Shown piece after piece: positions 1-6,479 of a stretch of DNA of 10,635 nt. The notes beneath the pieces are model-generated. The model had not been told where the DNA came from and ran no database searches. It saw only the letters and a list, made by a program, of their open reading frames with translations. This stretch comes from CAIVSN01 sp031539165. GTDB taxonomy: Bacteria > Patescibacteriota > Gracilibacteria > BD1-5 > UBA2023. Each line of letters opens with the position of its first letter. The first letter of the stretch is position 1. The DNA lies in assembly GCA_031539165.1 (NCBI GenBank), contig JAVKLK010000018.1, forward strand, positions 1 through 10,635, written 5' to 3'. The position numbers were made by a program, and so were the translations under genes.

Positions 1-1
1 A

Positions 2-1282
2 GCAAAGCTTGATGGGTACACAGTATTGCTCAAACCAAAGCCCAAAACCAACGGATATAATACCGAATATACTATCACTGCTGAGAAGAACGGGAAAGTA
101 GAAGAATGGCAACAGCTTGCGATTCGTTTCACGGCAAGGACTCCAGAGTATCGTACGCTTTCGATACAATTCAAGCATCTCTCTCAGAGAAAAGAGGCTT
201 GTGAAAAAGCGATACAACAGCTTGAACAGGAACTTGCCTCACTTTCCCCTTCTCAAAAGGCTTCTTCCAAAAAAGATACCAAAAGCCCTCGACTTTCTCC
301 CAAAAAACGAGAAGCAGAAATCAAGAGAATTAAGAAAGCTCTCCTCAATAAGAGGGAGCAGAATCAAGAATTACAAGAAGCGCTTGCTGCTGTCTCAGGG
401 AAGATATCGAAAGTGGAGAAAAAATACGAAGACTTCTCCTATACTCCGTATGCAGAGACTTTTAATACTCCAGAGATTCGAAAGTCTGGATTTCAGTATC
501 TCAGACAAAGTGTGAAGCGAGCTTGGGGAAACACTGTTTTTGACGGATATCGTACTCCCCTTGAAGGAGGAAAACTTTCTTTTCGAGATGCTTTCCCTCC
601 AGAGGTTGCCCTTACGTTGGCTATTGTAGAGCGAATGGATTTTGTAAAATACCTTGCCGCATGGGATCCAAAGACGCGACGGTGAGCCCTGCGTCCTCAG
701 GCGGAAGTGAATGCTCTTATGGATTATCAAATTCAGAAGGCACTCACCACCGTTGGATTAAATCGAGAAACAACATTCAATTTTCAACGCAGTGATGCGG
801 GTGCTCTTGGAATTGCTCAGATGATGCCTGGTTCTCATGCGCTTATGACCCGGGCATACCCGGGACTTCTGCCTGCCAATCCAAATCAGAAAGGATATTT
901 TTCTCCTGATTTTGAGAAGGCTGGAAGTGACGAACAACAGAGTCTTCGATTCATGTACGTACACCTCATCGATCAGGCGAGTCAACTTGCGGCAAATCCA
1001 GCAATCCGTCAAGATTGGCGAACTATCATGCATAGCTCAAAAACCAAACTGGGAATGTACGGACTTCTTGCTGCAGGATACAATGGAAGTATGGCTCGTG
1101 TTCGGGACGAGGCTTTTGGAAAGGGATTCAAGAATCTTTCTTTGAAGCAAATCGAGACAAAACTTGATCAAGGAAAGCTTCTCGACCAAGTAGACTCAAA
1201 TATGGAGACCTATACCTATGTGATGAAGTTTGCGTATGTGTGGAATTATCTGAAAAAAGAATATCCAAAAGATTTTGATTAG
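2..1282 (+). CDS. Lytic transglycosylase-like (SLT-fold) protein, 5' partial
   Basis: Probable peptidoglycan-cleaving enzyme or its relative. The frame is open from the left edge to TAG at 1280-1282 (426 visible residues) if TGA at 683-685 is read as Gly; with the standard code it would look like two ORFs. The first ~45 visible residues look like a beta-rich domain. Window residues ~50-135 form a highly charged Lys/Glu/Gln coiled coil. The C-terminal part carries lysozyme-like marks: PPEVALTLAIVERMDF, whose Glu (codon 629-631) sits where the SLT catalytic Glu is expected; GALGIAQMMPGS (800-835), matching the family's GxxGLMQxMP motif; and AAGYNGSMARV (~1066-1098), matching AAYNxGxxxV. About 56 residues separate the Glu from GALGIAQMMP, longer than in typical SLT domains, so the catalytic assignment is inferred. 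The true start lies outside the window. The photolyase gene follows after 36 bases. Confidence 0.75.
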
Positions 1283-1318
1283 CGATATACTGAGTCGGAA
1301 ATATTTATTCCCTTCTTC

Positions 1319-2824
1319 ATGAAAGCTCAGTGGGTACTCTATAATCAGTTTTGACACAGATATATTCAGCCAGATGTTACCCATGTATTCTTCATTGTAA
1401 CAACGAATACCATCATTTGACCGAATGCTCATCCACTGAACTTTCATCCAGCATCTCTTGTCACTACCTATGCGGCTTGAAAAATATTTTTACAAGAGCT
1501 GCAAGCGAGATGAATTTCTACAGAGTGGATTATTAGTGCTGATTTTCGATCTGGAATAGAAATTTTTTTAGAGAAAACGGGTATACGCGAAGTGTGTGTT
1601 ATGGATCCAAGCGAGAACTACATACGAAAGAAAATTATCCGTCTCCAACGTTTTTTTCAGGAAAAATTCCTCTCTTTTATTATTTTTGAAAATCAGGAGT
1701 TTATTTTTTCGGTCTCTGAAATACAGAAACACTTCTCTAAACCGCCTCTTTTTGAGTATTTTTACCGATGGGCAAGAAAAAAGACGGGCATTCTTATGGA
1801 AAATACTTCCCCTGTTTGAGGAAAATGGAATTTTGACCATGAAAATCGTAAGTTTGATAAAAAACGAGAGCCCCTGAAGCGTGATTTTGTTTTTGAAAGA
1901 ACCGATTACTCTAAAGCTGCCTTGGAAGAAGCAAGAAATTTTTATGAGTATTCTGGGGAAATTATCGCTCCACTTTCTGCCTCTGAAGCTCAACAGCTTT
2001 TGTGAGATTTTCTTCTGCATCATATTGAAAAGTTTTGACCCTTGGAAGATGCCATGTATCAAGAAGACGACTTTGTTCACCACTCACTTCTCTCTACGAG
2101 TATAAATCTCGGTCTGATTTCCCCTTTTCAAATTATCCATGCTGTAGAGGCATCGAATGCTCCCATTAGCAGCAAAGAATGATGTATCAGACAAATTCTT
2201 TGATGGAGAGAGTATATTCATTACTTTTATGAATTTTATAAAGACGATATTCACTCGGTGAATTTCTTCGGTCATACGCATATTCTACCAAAATATTTTT
2301 GGGGGAATCAGTATGGGGAAGAGATGCCTCAAGAGATACAAAAAATGAACTGTATTTCCACAGTACTGAGGAGAGTTGATCGAACTGGATACTCGCACCA
2401 CATAGAAAGGCTTATGGTATTGGGGAACTTCATGCTCTTATGTGGAATACATCCCCATGAAGTAAATACCTGGTTTTTTGAACGATATATCGATGCTTTT
2501 GAATGGGTAGTAAGTCCAAATGTTATCGCGATGAGTCAGTTTGCCGATTGAGGAAGACTCGCATCAAAGCCGTATATTTGCAGTGCGAATTACATAAATA
2601 CCATGTCGGATTTTTGTAAAAATTGCCAATTTGATCCAAAAGAAAAGTACGGAGAAACCGCTTGCCCGATGAATAGTTTATACTGGGTATTTATTCATGA
2701 AAATAAGGCAACTTTTGAAAATGGGCGTCAAAGTTTCGTGACAAATCAGGTATCAAAAATAGATATACCCGCATTACAAAGACAAAAAGAGCTCTTTCTC
2801 AAGAAAGCGAAGATTCTTCAATAA
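1319..2824 (+). CDS. FeS-type bacterial cryptochrome/photolyase (FeS-BCP, PhrB-like)
   Basis: Light-driven DNA repair flavoprotein; characterised FeS-BCP members repair (6-4) photoproducts using FAD, a [4Fe-4S] cluster and a lumazine antenna. Read with UGA=Gly it is 501 residues, close to the family length (~500-510), with ten UGA codons among about 25 glycines. Visible marks: N-terminal MKAQWVLYNQFG; GGKWNFDHENR at 167-177, whose first Gly is UGA; CIRQILGWREYI at 289-300 (G295 is UGA), the FeS-BCP signature; ERLMVLGNFMLLCGIHP; and SQFADGGRLASKPY. Cysteines C345, C433, C436 and C449 are spaced 88, 3 and 13 apart, the same spacing as the four cluster ligands I recall for Agrobacterium PhrB (350/438/441/454). 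The start ATG at 1319 gives a normal Rossmann-type N-terminus, has no Shine-Dalgarno and follows a TAG by 36 bases. Family assignment is very secure; the exact substrate is not visible. Confidence 0.96.
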
Positions 2825-2845
2825 CGTCCTATTTGAGGAAGATAG

Positions 2846-3317
2846 TTGATCCGACTTCTTCATAGATTTTTCCTGTATGCTTACAGTAGAGAAATAGAGC
2901 ATTTTTTAGGTTTTCTCGAACTCCAGAAAGAGGTATCTGAAGCATTCCTGTTTGACAAGTTCGTTCAAAAAGAATTCTTTCTTTTTGAGTCAATCGATGA
3001 GGGATTGCGCGAGACCCAATCTTTTTATGAGAAGCAGATCACTCAAGAATACGGAGGATGTTTTCTATTTTTACAGAGTGCATAGATTATCGTTTAGTAT
3101 TTCTACATCTATTTGAACAGTAGATGACTTGCTCGAAAATAGCATTCCACTTTTTCCGAATAGTGAAAGTCCGGGAGCATATCGGGCATATTTTTGCCTC
3201 TTTCATCTTTCCTCGATCAAGTATTTTCATAAAACAGAAACAGGTACTAGAGAATACGATACCAATTCTTCATGAGAAATAAAGTGAGAATTCCAGATAA
3301 GAACTTGCCTTTCCTAG
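2846..3317 (+). pseudogene. Unrecognised small gene, probably frameshifted
   Basis: I do not recognise a family. Frame 2 opens with TTG at 2846, preceded by GAGGAAG, and runs 79 codons to TAG at 3083-3085. It has coding-like composition (REIEHFLGFLELQKEVSEAF) until an abrupt end. In frame 3 a plausible continuation (FYFYRVHRLSFSISTSIG and onward) runs to TAG at 3315-3317 and contains three TGA codons readable as Gly. Removing one T from the TTTT run at about 3060-3063 would fuse both parts into one protein of about 157 residues. This could be a sequencing or assembly indel, a decaying gene, or two unrelated readings. The Shine-Dalgarno match is weak support because other genes here lack one. 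It sits 21 bases after the photolyase stop and ends just upstream of the rpsB promoter candidate. Confidence 0.42.
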
Positions 3318-3331
3318 AAATTCTCTATAAT
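3304..3331 (+). promoter_or_regulatory. Candidate sigma70-type promoter for the rpsB cluster
   Basis: A perfect TATAAT lies at 3326-3331. Upstream, CTTGCC (3304-3309, 16-base spacer) or the overlapping ACTTGC (3303-3308, 17-base spacer) is a modest -35 candidate. Transcription would start near 3338-3340, exactly where the first leader hairpin begins. The location between a weak upstream gene and the rpsB cluster supports the call; the -35 element is poor. Confidence 0.5.
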
Positions 3332-3339
3332 TCCCTCGC

Positions 3340-3444
3340 CTCTTTGCACGGAAAATGTGCGTAAGAGCCAGTTTTTTGTGTTATACATTCTTCCTCCTTA
3401 CTTCTCGCGAAGAGTTTGGCCATGACTGTTTCACCCAAAACTGG
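3340..3444 (+). promoter_or_regulatory. Structured 5' leader of rpsB (candidate autoregulatory RNA)
   Basis: Three nested or adjacent helices can be drawn by eye. Hairpin I pairs CTCTTTGCAC (3340-3349) with GTGCG-AAGAG (3357-3367) around a 7-base loop, with U3362 bulged. Directly after it, CCAGTTTT (3368-3375) pairs perfectly with AAAACTGG (3437-3444), and is extended past a 2x2 internal loop by GTG (3378-3380) with CAC (3432-3434). Inside that helix, CTTC-TCGC-GAAG forms a small hairpin (3401-3412). The 30 bases after the helix, up to the ATG at 3475, are A/T-rich and look unpaired. E. coli and other bacteria autoregulate rpsB-tsf through S2 binding to the leader, so a similar role is plausible here, but the fold does not obviously match a known motif. 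Confidence 0.5.
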
Positions 3445-3474
3445 AAACAAGGATTATTTTTTTACTCTATTCGC

Positions 3475-4233
3475 ATGACACTTATTACAGACATGTTGGA
3501 GAATGCTGTCCATATCGGAAGCAAGCGCCAATACTGGTCACCAAAGATGCGTAACTACGTATATGGTGTACAAAACGGGGTTCACGTATTTGATCTCGTG
3601 AAAACCTCAAAGAAACTTGAAGCAATGAAAGCAGCCCTTGCTGACCTTTCTGCAAAGGGAAAGACGGTTCTTATCGTCGGAACTAAAATGCAGGCTCGAG
3701 AGCTTGTTGCAAAATTTGCTCAAGAAACAAACAATTACTACATCGATTCTAAATGGGTTCCTGGACTTCTTACGAACTTCCCTACCATCAAGAAACGAAT
3801 TGCTACCTACAATCAAATTGAAAAATCTGCTTCAGAAGGTGGATTTACTGGACTTACAAAAAAAGAAATTAGCGGAAAGATGAAGGAGCTTGAAAAGCTT
3901 CGCAAGGCATACCAGGGTATCAAAGATATCAAACGAGTTCCTGATGCACTCTTTGTTGTTGATGGACACTTTGAGCAGCTCGCTCTCTCAGAAGCACGAG
4001 CGCTCAAGATGCCTACTTATGCACTTCTTGGTTCTACTGGAGATATTGACCAGTCAACAGAATTCGTTCCTTGCAATGTAAACTCTATCAAATCACTTGG
4101 ATTTGTTTTGAGCTATCTTAAGGACGCTCTTCGTCGAGAGAAAAAAGCAGAGAATCCTCTCAAGCTTGATCGAATGACTCCACGAGTTGGAGATCGAGTA
4201 GAGTCAGAAGAAACCGAAGAAATGCCTGCATAG
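3475..4233 (+). CDS. rpsB: 30S ribosomal protein S2
   Basis: Small-subunit ribosomal protein on the back of the 30S between head and body. The 252-residue product shows the S2 signatures in order: MLENAVHIGSKRQYWSPKM at the N-terminus, YVYGVQNGVHVFDLVKTSKK, VLIVGTKMQARELV, WVPGLLTNFPTIKKRI and PDALFVVDGHFEQLALSEA, ending in an acidic tail. I chose ATG 3475 because S2 proteins start with this short segment. The same frame is open upstream to an ATG at 3355, but that extension (Phe/Cys-rich) does not look like S2 and overlaps the leader fold. No Shine-Dalgarno precedes the start; the leader is T-rich. None of its roughly 15 glycines uses UGA. The next gene follows after 9 bases. Confidence 0.97.
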   Translation: MTLITDMLENAVHIGSKRQYWSPKMRNYVYGVQNGVHVFDLVKTSKKLEAMKAALADLSAKGKTVLIVGTKMQARELVAKFAQETNNYYIDSKWVPGLLTNFPTIKKRIATYNQIEKSASEGGFTGLTKKEISGKMKELEKLRKAYQGIKDIKRVPDALFVVDGHFEQLALSEARALKMPTYALLGSTGDIDQSTEFVPCNVNSIKSLGFVLSYLKDALRREKKAENPLKLDRMTPRVGDRVESEETEEMPA

Positions 4234-4242
4234 TTTTTTCTC

Positions 4243-4590
4243 ATGTCAGATCCAATCATCGCTCCCGAAGATCAGATCGTATATGAGGATGAGTTCAAAG
4301 GTCCCAACAAAGAAGAGCGAGTGCTTGGAGCATGTTGCTACGCACCGGGAGGATTCATTCTCCCCTACGTACTTGAACAAACCGCAAAACCGTTTGTTCT
4401 CTTCCATATCAAACAAGGATTTGCTTTGTTTGCTCTGCTTCTCTTGCTCGCACTCTTCCCTATCGGGGGTACTTCTGGGCTTGCCTTCTTCCTGTATCTT
4501 ATTTTTGGAAGTTGGCATGCCTACAAGGCATATAGGGGTGAAATGTACCAGATGAAAATTGTACAGAAAATTTTCGGAAAAACCCCCTAA
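4243..4590 (+). CDS. Small Tic20/DUF4870-like membrane protein
   Basis: A 115-residue protein with an acidic N-terminal ~28 residues (MSDPIIAPEDQIVYEDEF), then a hydrophobic core: a first segment around GGFILPYVL, the motif FVLFHIKQGFALFALLLLL, a short turn (PIGGTSG) and a second helix LAFFLYLIFGSWHAYKAY. The segment FHxKQGxxLF is typical of DUF4870/Tic20-like small integral membrane proteins, whose function in bacteria is unknown. Start ATG at 4243 is the only sensible one and lacks a Shine-Dalgarno; stop is TAA at 4588. It is inserted between rpsB (9-base gap) and tsf (24-base gap), so it is almost certainly co-transcribed with translation genes. Confidence 0.8.
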   Translation: MSDPIIAPEDQIVYEDEFKGPNKEERVLGACCYAPGGFILPYVLEQTAKPFVLFHIKQGFALFALLLLLALFPIGGTSGLAFFLYLIFGSWHAYKAYRGEMYQMKIVQKIFGKTP

Positions 4591-4614
4591 TATCAAGTCA
4601 CTAATTTTTTGAAT

Positions 4615-5403
4615 ATGATAACCGCACAACTCGTAAAAGAACTCCGAGAAAGAACTGGAGTAGGAATGGCAGACTGTAAGAATGCTCTCGTTGAAACAAA
4701 CGGAGATATCGAGCTTGCTATCGACGTGCTTCGAAAAAAAGGTATCGCTAAGGCTGCAAAACGAGCTGGAAACGAAACCAATGAAGGGCGCATCAAAATG
4801 ATCACTGAAGGAAATACTGTCTATGTTGCGAGTGTTTCTTGTGAGACAGATTTCGTAGCACGAAATGAGACTTTTGAGGGAATGCTCGATACATTCATCG
4901 ATATTCGAAAGAAGAGTGCTGACGATGCTTCTGCAACCGCTCAAGCGGAAGAGCTCAAGGCTTCTGAATATACGCTCAAGGTGGGAGAGAACATGAAGAT
5001 TCTCGCTTTGACTGAGATTTCTGGAGAGGTCGTTGCAAGCTATGTACACTCAAACTTCAAGCAGGGTGCAGTAGTAGTAGCGAAGGCTGGTACTGATCCA
5101 GAAGCACTCAAGATGGTTGCGATGCATGTAGTTGCTTCTCAGCCTCAGGTAGTCTCTCCGGATGATGTGCCAGAAGATTTCGTAGCAAAAGAAATGGAAA
5201 TCGCTCTCGAGCTCATGAAGCAGGACCCAAAGAATGCTGGAAAGCCTGCGGATATTCTCGAGAAGATTGTTGCTGGAAAGATGGCAAAAATCAAGGAAGA
5301 AAATGCTCTTCTTACTCAACCATTCGTAGTAAATCCAGACCAGAAGGTTGGAGATTTCATCGGAAAGGACTCCATTGTTTCATTTGCTAAGTTTTCTATC
5401 TAG
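4615..5403 (+). CDS. tsf: Elongation factor Ts
   Basis: Nucleotide exchange factor for EF-Tu: it displaces GDP so EF-Tu can reload with GTP. The 262-residue product has the N-terminal UBA-like helix bundle ITAQLVKELRERTGVGMADC followed by KNALVETNGDIELAIDVLRK, and then the core motif VASVSCETDFVARNE, the EF-Ts signature that contacts EF-Tu. ATG 4615 matches the usual start; a TTG two codons upstream (4609) is also in frame but less likely. The protein is slightly shorter than E. coli EF-Ts (283). No UGA codon is used for its ~15 glycines. There is no Shine-Dalgarno; the preceding bases are T-rich. Stop TAG at 5401 is followed two bases later by the next ATG. Confidence 0.97.
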   Translation: MITAQLVKELRERTGVGMADCKNALVETNGDIELAIDVLRKKGIAKAAKRAGNETNEGRIKMITEGNTVYVASVSCETDFVARNETFEGMLDTFIDIRKKSADDASATAQAEELKASEYTLKVGENMKILALTEISGEVVASYVHSNFKQGAVVVAKAGTDPEALKMVAMHVVASQPQVVSPDDVPEDFVAKEMEIALELMKQDPKNAGKPADILEKIVAGKMAKIKEENALLTQPFVVNPDQKVGDFIGKDSIVSFAKFSI

Positions 5404-5405
5404 TC

Positions 5406-5576
5406 ATGCCTGAAGTAACTCGCCATCTCTCTCCAGAAGCAAGAGAACAAGAAGAACTTCGAGAACGACGGATGCGAACTCCTTCTCATGAAGATATGCT
5501 CCATGCTCGAAAACTTCGAATAAAGTACGCGGATCTCGCTGCTTTCAATCTCTCTCGCGGAGAACCAAACGATTAA
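5406..5576 (+). CDS. 56-residue charged hypothetical protein
   Basis: A small ORF starting 2 bases after the tsf stop and ending in TAA at 5574. The product is very rich in Arg and Glu (LSPEAREQEELRERRMRTP), predicted helical and soluble, with no membrane segment and no family I recognise. Support comes from tight coupling to tsf, codon use like that of tsf (CGA, GAA, CTC) and a natural-looking composition. No UGA codons. It was probably missed by gene finders with a length cutoff. Confidence 0.65.
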   Translation: MPEVTRHLSPEAREQEELRERRMRTPSHEDMLHARKLRIKYADLAAFNLSRGEPND

Positions 5577-5583
5577 GTTCACT

Positions 5584-5607
5584 GAGAAGGGGGTTTCTCT
5601 CCTTCTC
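5584..5607 (+). terminator. Weak hairpin after the rpsB-tsf cluster
   Basis: GAGAAGG (5584-5590) pairs with CCTTCTC (5601-5607) across a 10-base loop. No good T-run follows, only TGTTTAG directly before the tRNA. It may be an attenuating hairpin or a processing site between the mRNA and the tRNA rather than a full intrinsic terminator. Confidence 0.35.
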
Positions 5608-5612
5608 TGTTT

Positions 5613-5687
5613 AGCCCCATAGTTTATCGGCTAGAATTAGGGACTCCAAATCCCTCGAGGTAGGTTCGACTCCTACTGGGGCTGCCA
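5613..5687 (+). tRNA. tRNA-Trp (anticodon CCA)
   Basis: A complete cloverleaf of 75 bases. The acceptor stem AGCCCCA/TGGGGCT has 7 pairs, starting A1-U72. The D-arm is GTTT/GAAT with GG in the loop. The anticodon stem AGGGA/TCCCT encloses loop CTCCAAA, giving anticodon CCA. The variable loop is CGAG, and the T-arm is GTAGG/CCTAC with loop TTCGACT. Discriminator G73 and a genome-encoded CCA tail follow. A1-U72 and G73 fit bacterial tRNA-Trp. The CCA anticodon reads UGG only, which agrees with UGA being glycine rather than tryptophan. The tRNA lies 36 bases after the gene downstream of tsf and ends just before a strong terminator. Confidence 0.95.
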
Positions 5688-5699
5688 TGAAAAACCAAA

Positions 5700-5726
5700 A
5701 TAAAAGAGGCTAACAGCCTCTTTTAT
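5700..5726 (+). terminator. Intrinsic terminator after tRNA-Trp
   Basis: A perfect 12-bp inverted repeat, ATAAAAGAGGCT / AGCCTCTTTTAT, separated by AAC. The GC-rich core AGAGGCT sits on an A/T-rich base with TTTTAT on the 3' side, the form of a bidirectional Rho-independent terminator. It ends transcription of the rpsB-tsf-tRNA region. Confidence 0.85.
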
Positions 5727-5740
5727 AGTTACTTTTATAT

Positions 5741-6091
5741 ATGAACGACCTACAAGCCTACAAACTCGCCCTCAACAACACTCTTATAACCTGAGTCTTT
5801 GAACTAGAGCAGAAGCCAGGAGAAGAAAGAACCGCTTGATTTGATGAATATCTCGATGCAAGAAATATAGTATTCAAAGACTGTACTATACGCAATATCA
5901 CGATGACAAGCAGTAATTTTAGTGAGTGTACTTTTGAGAACTGTATCTTTGAAGGTGGATCAATAGTGGGATGTGTATTTGAAACATGCAACATTCTCTC
6001 GCTTACTCTGAGAGATGTGCATAACTCTTGCACTTTTACTGCCTGCACGGTACAAGAGCTGAATTTCGAGAATTGATGGGAGAAGATATAG
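5741..6091 (+). CDS. Cys-rich pentapeptide-repeat-like protein
   Basis: A 116-residue protein read with three UGA=Gly codons (residues 18, 33 and 112), ending in TAG. From about residue 43 on it shows five-residue periodicity with F/I/C at central positions: NIVFKDCTIRNITM, SNFSECTFENCIFEGGSI, VGCVFETCNI, CTFTACTVQELNFENG. This matches a short pentapeptide-repeat or right-handed beta-helix fold (about 14 pentapeptides), though the classic A(D/N)LxX consensus is poor. Seven or more cysteines are stacked at recurring positions. No signal peptide. Some pentapeptide proteins mimic DNA or act as adaptors; nothing here indicates which. The start ATG comes 14 bases after the tRNA terminator with no Shine-Dalgarno. 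Its stop is 5 bases from the end of the convergent gene. Confidence 0.75.
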
Positions 6092-6096
6092 GACTG

Positions 6097-6456
6097 TTAC
6101 TGTGTCTTGGTGTGAAATCCTCTTAAATCTTTTTGTGCTAACCAAGCGAATAAAACAGCAGCAAGTGTAGCATCGGTAATCCAAGGTTCATTTGCAAGAA
6201 CAGAAAGACTGAAGTCAGGAAAGTCTGGAATCTGAAATCCATACGTAGGCTCTGGTGTAACTCAACTGATTTTACTCCAGGCTGTGTTTCTGAGAATCTC
6301 ATCAACTACCGTCCTCATTTCTTCAATGAGCAGTCCTGTGATACATCATCCTGAAACGATAATTTCAGGATTCTGTGTAGTGAGTTTTCACTGAAGTGTT
6401 TTCAGTGCTTCAAACATGGGTGATCAATACGCACTCTTTTGAATATCTGGAGTCAT
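6097..6456 (-). CDS. Hypothetical protein, possibly the C-terminal part of a ROK-like kinase
   Basis: The 119-residue product is visible only with UGA=Gly (four cases: residues 11, 23, 37 and 65), so standard gene calling would miss it. It starts at ATG 6456 and stops at TAA 6097. The order of motifs NPEIIVSGGCITG, then LLIEEMRTVVDEIL, then ANEPWITDATLAAVLFAWLA resembles the C-terminal half of ROK sugar kinases and related actin-fold ATPases (PExIxxGG, then a helix, then a Gly/Ala-rich final helix). A full ROK protein is about 300 residues and no N-terminal half exists upstream here, so this would be a fragment or a stand-alone domain. It follows the lipoprotein gene by 23 bases and is probably in the same operon. 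The kinase comparison is tentative. Confidence 0.72.
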
Positions 6457-6479
6457 AAATAATAAGTTATACGATATAA

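Noticed and set aside
683..685. TGA as a real stop splitting the transglycosylase into two genes
   Set aside because: The downstream part continues in the same frame without a start nearby, and the SLT motifs lie on both sides of the codon.
1568..2083. - strand frame of ~171 codons
   Set aside because: Fully antisense to the photolyase, whose + strand reading matches a known family along its whole length.
2872..2886. CCTGTA...TACAG pair resembling the TrmB operator
   Set aside because: The spacing is only 4 bases and it lies inside a gene with no promoter, so it is likely chance.
3355..3474. N-terminal extension of S2 from ATG 3355
   Set aside because: The added 40 residues are Phe/Cys-rich with no S2 similarity, and the segment coincides with the structured leader; ATG 3475 gives the standard S2 N-terminus.
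4246..5049. Long - strand open frame (~267 codons) across the membrane gene and tsf
   Set aside because: It lies antisense to two well-supported + strand genes; the Ser/Cys-rich product has no domain character and is a mirror of their codon bias.
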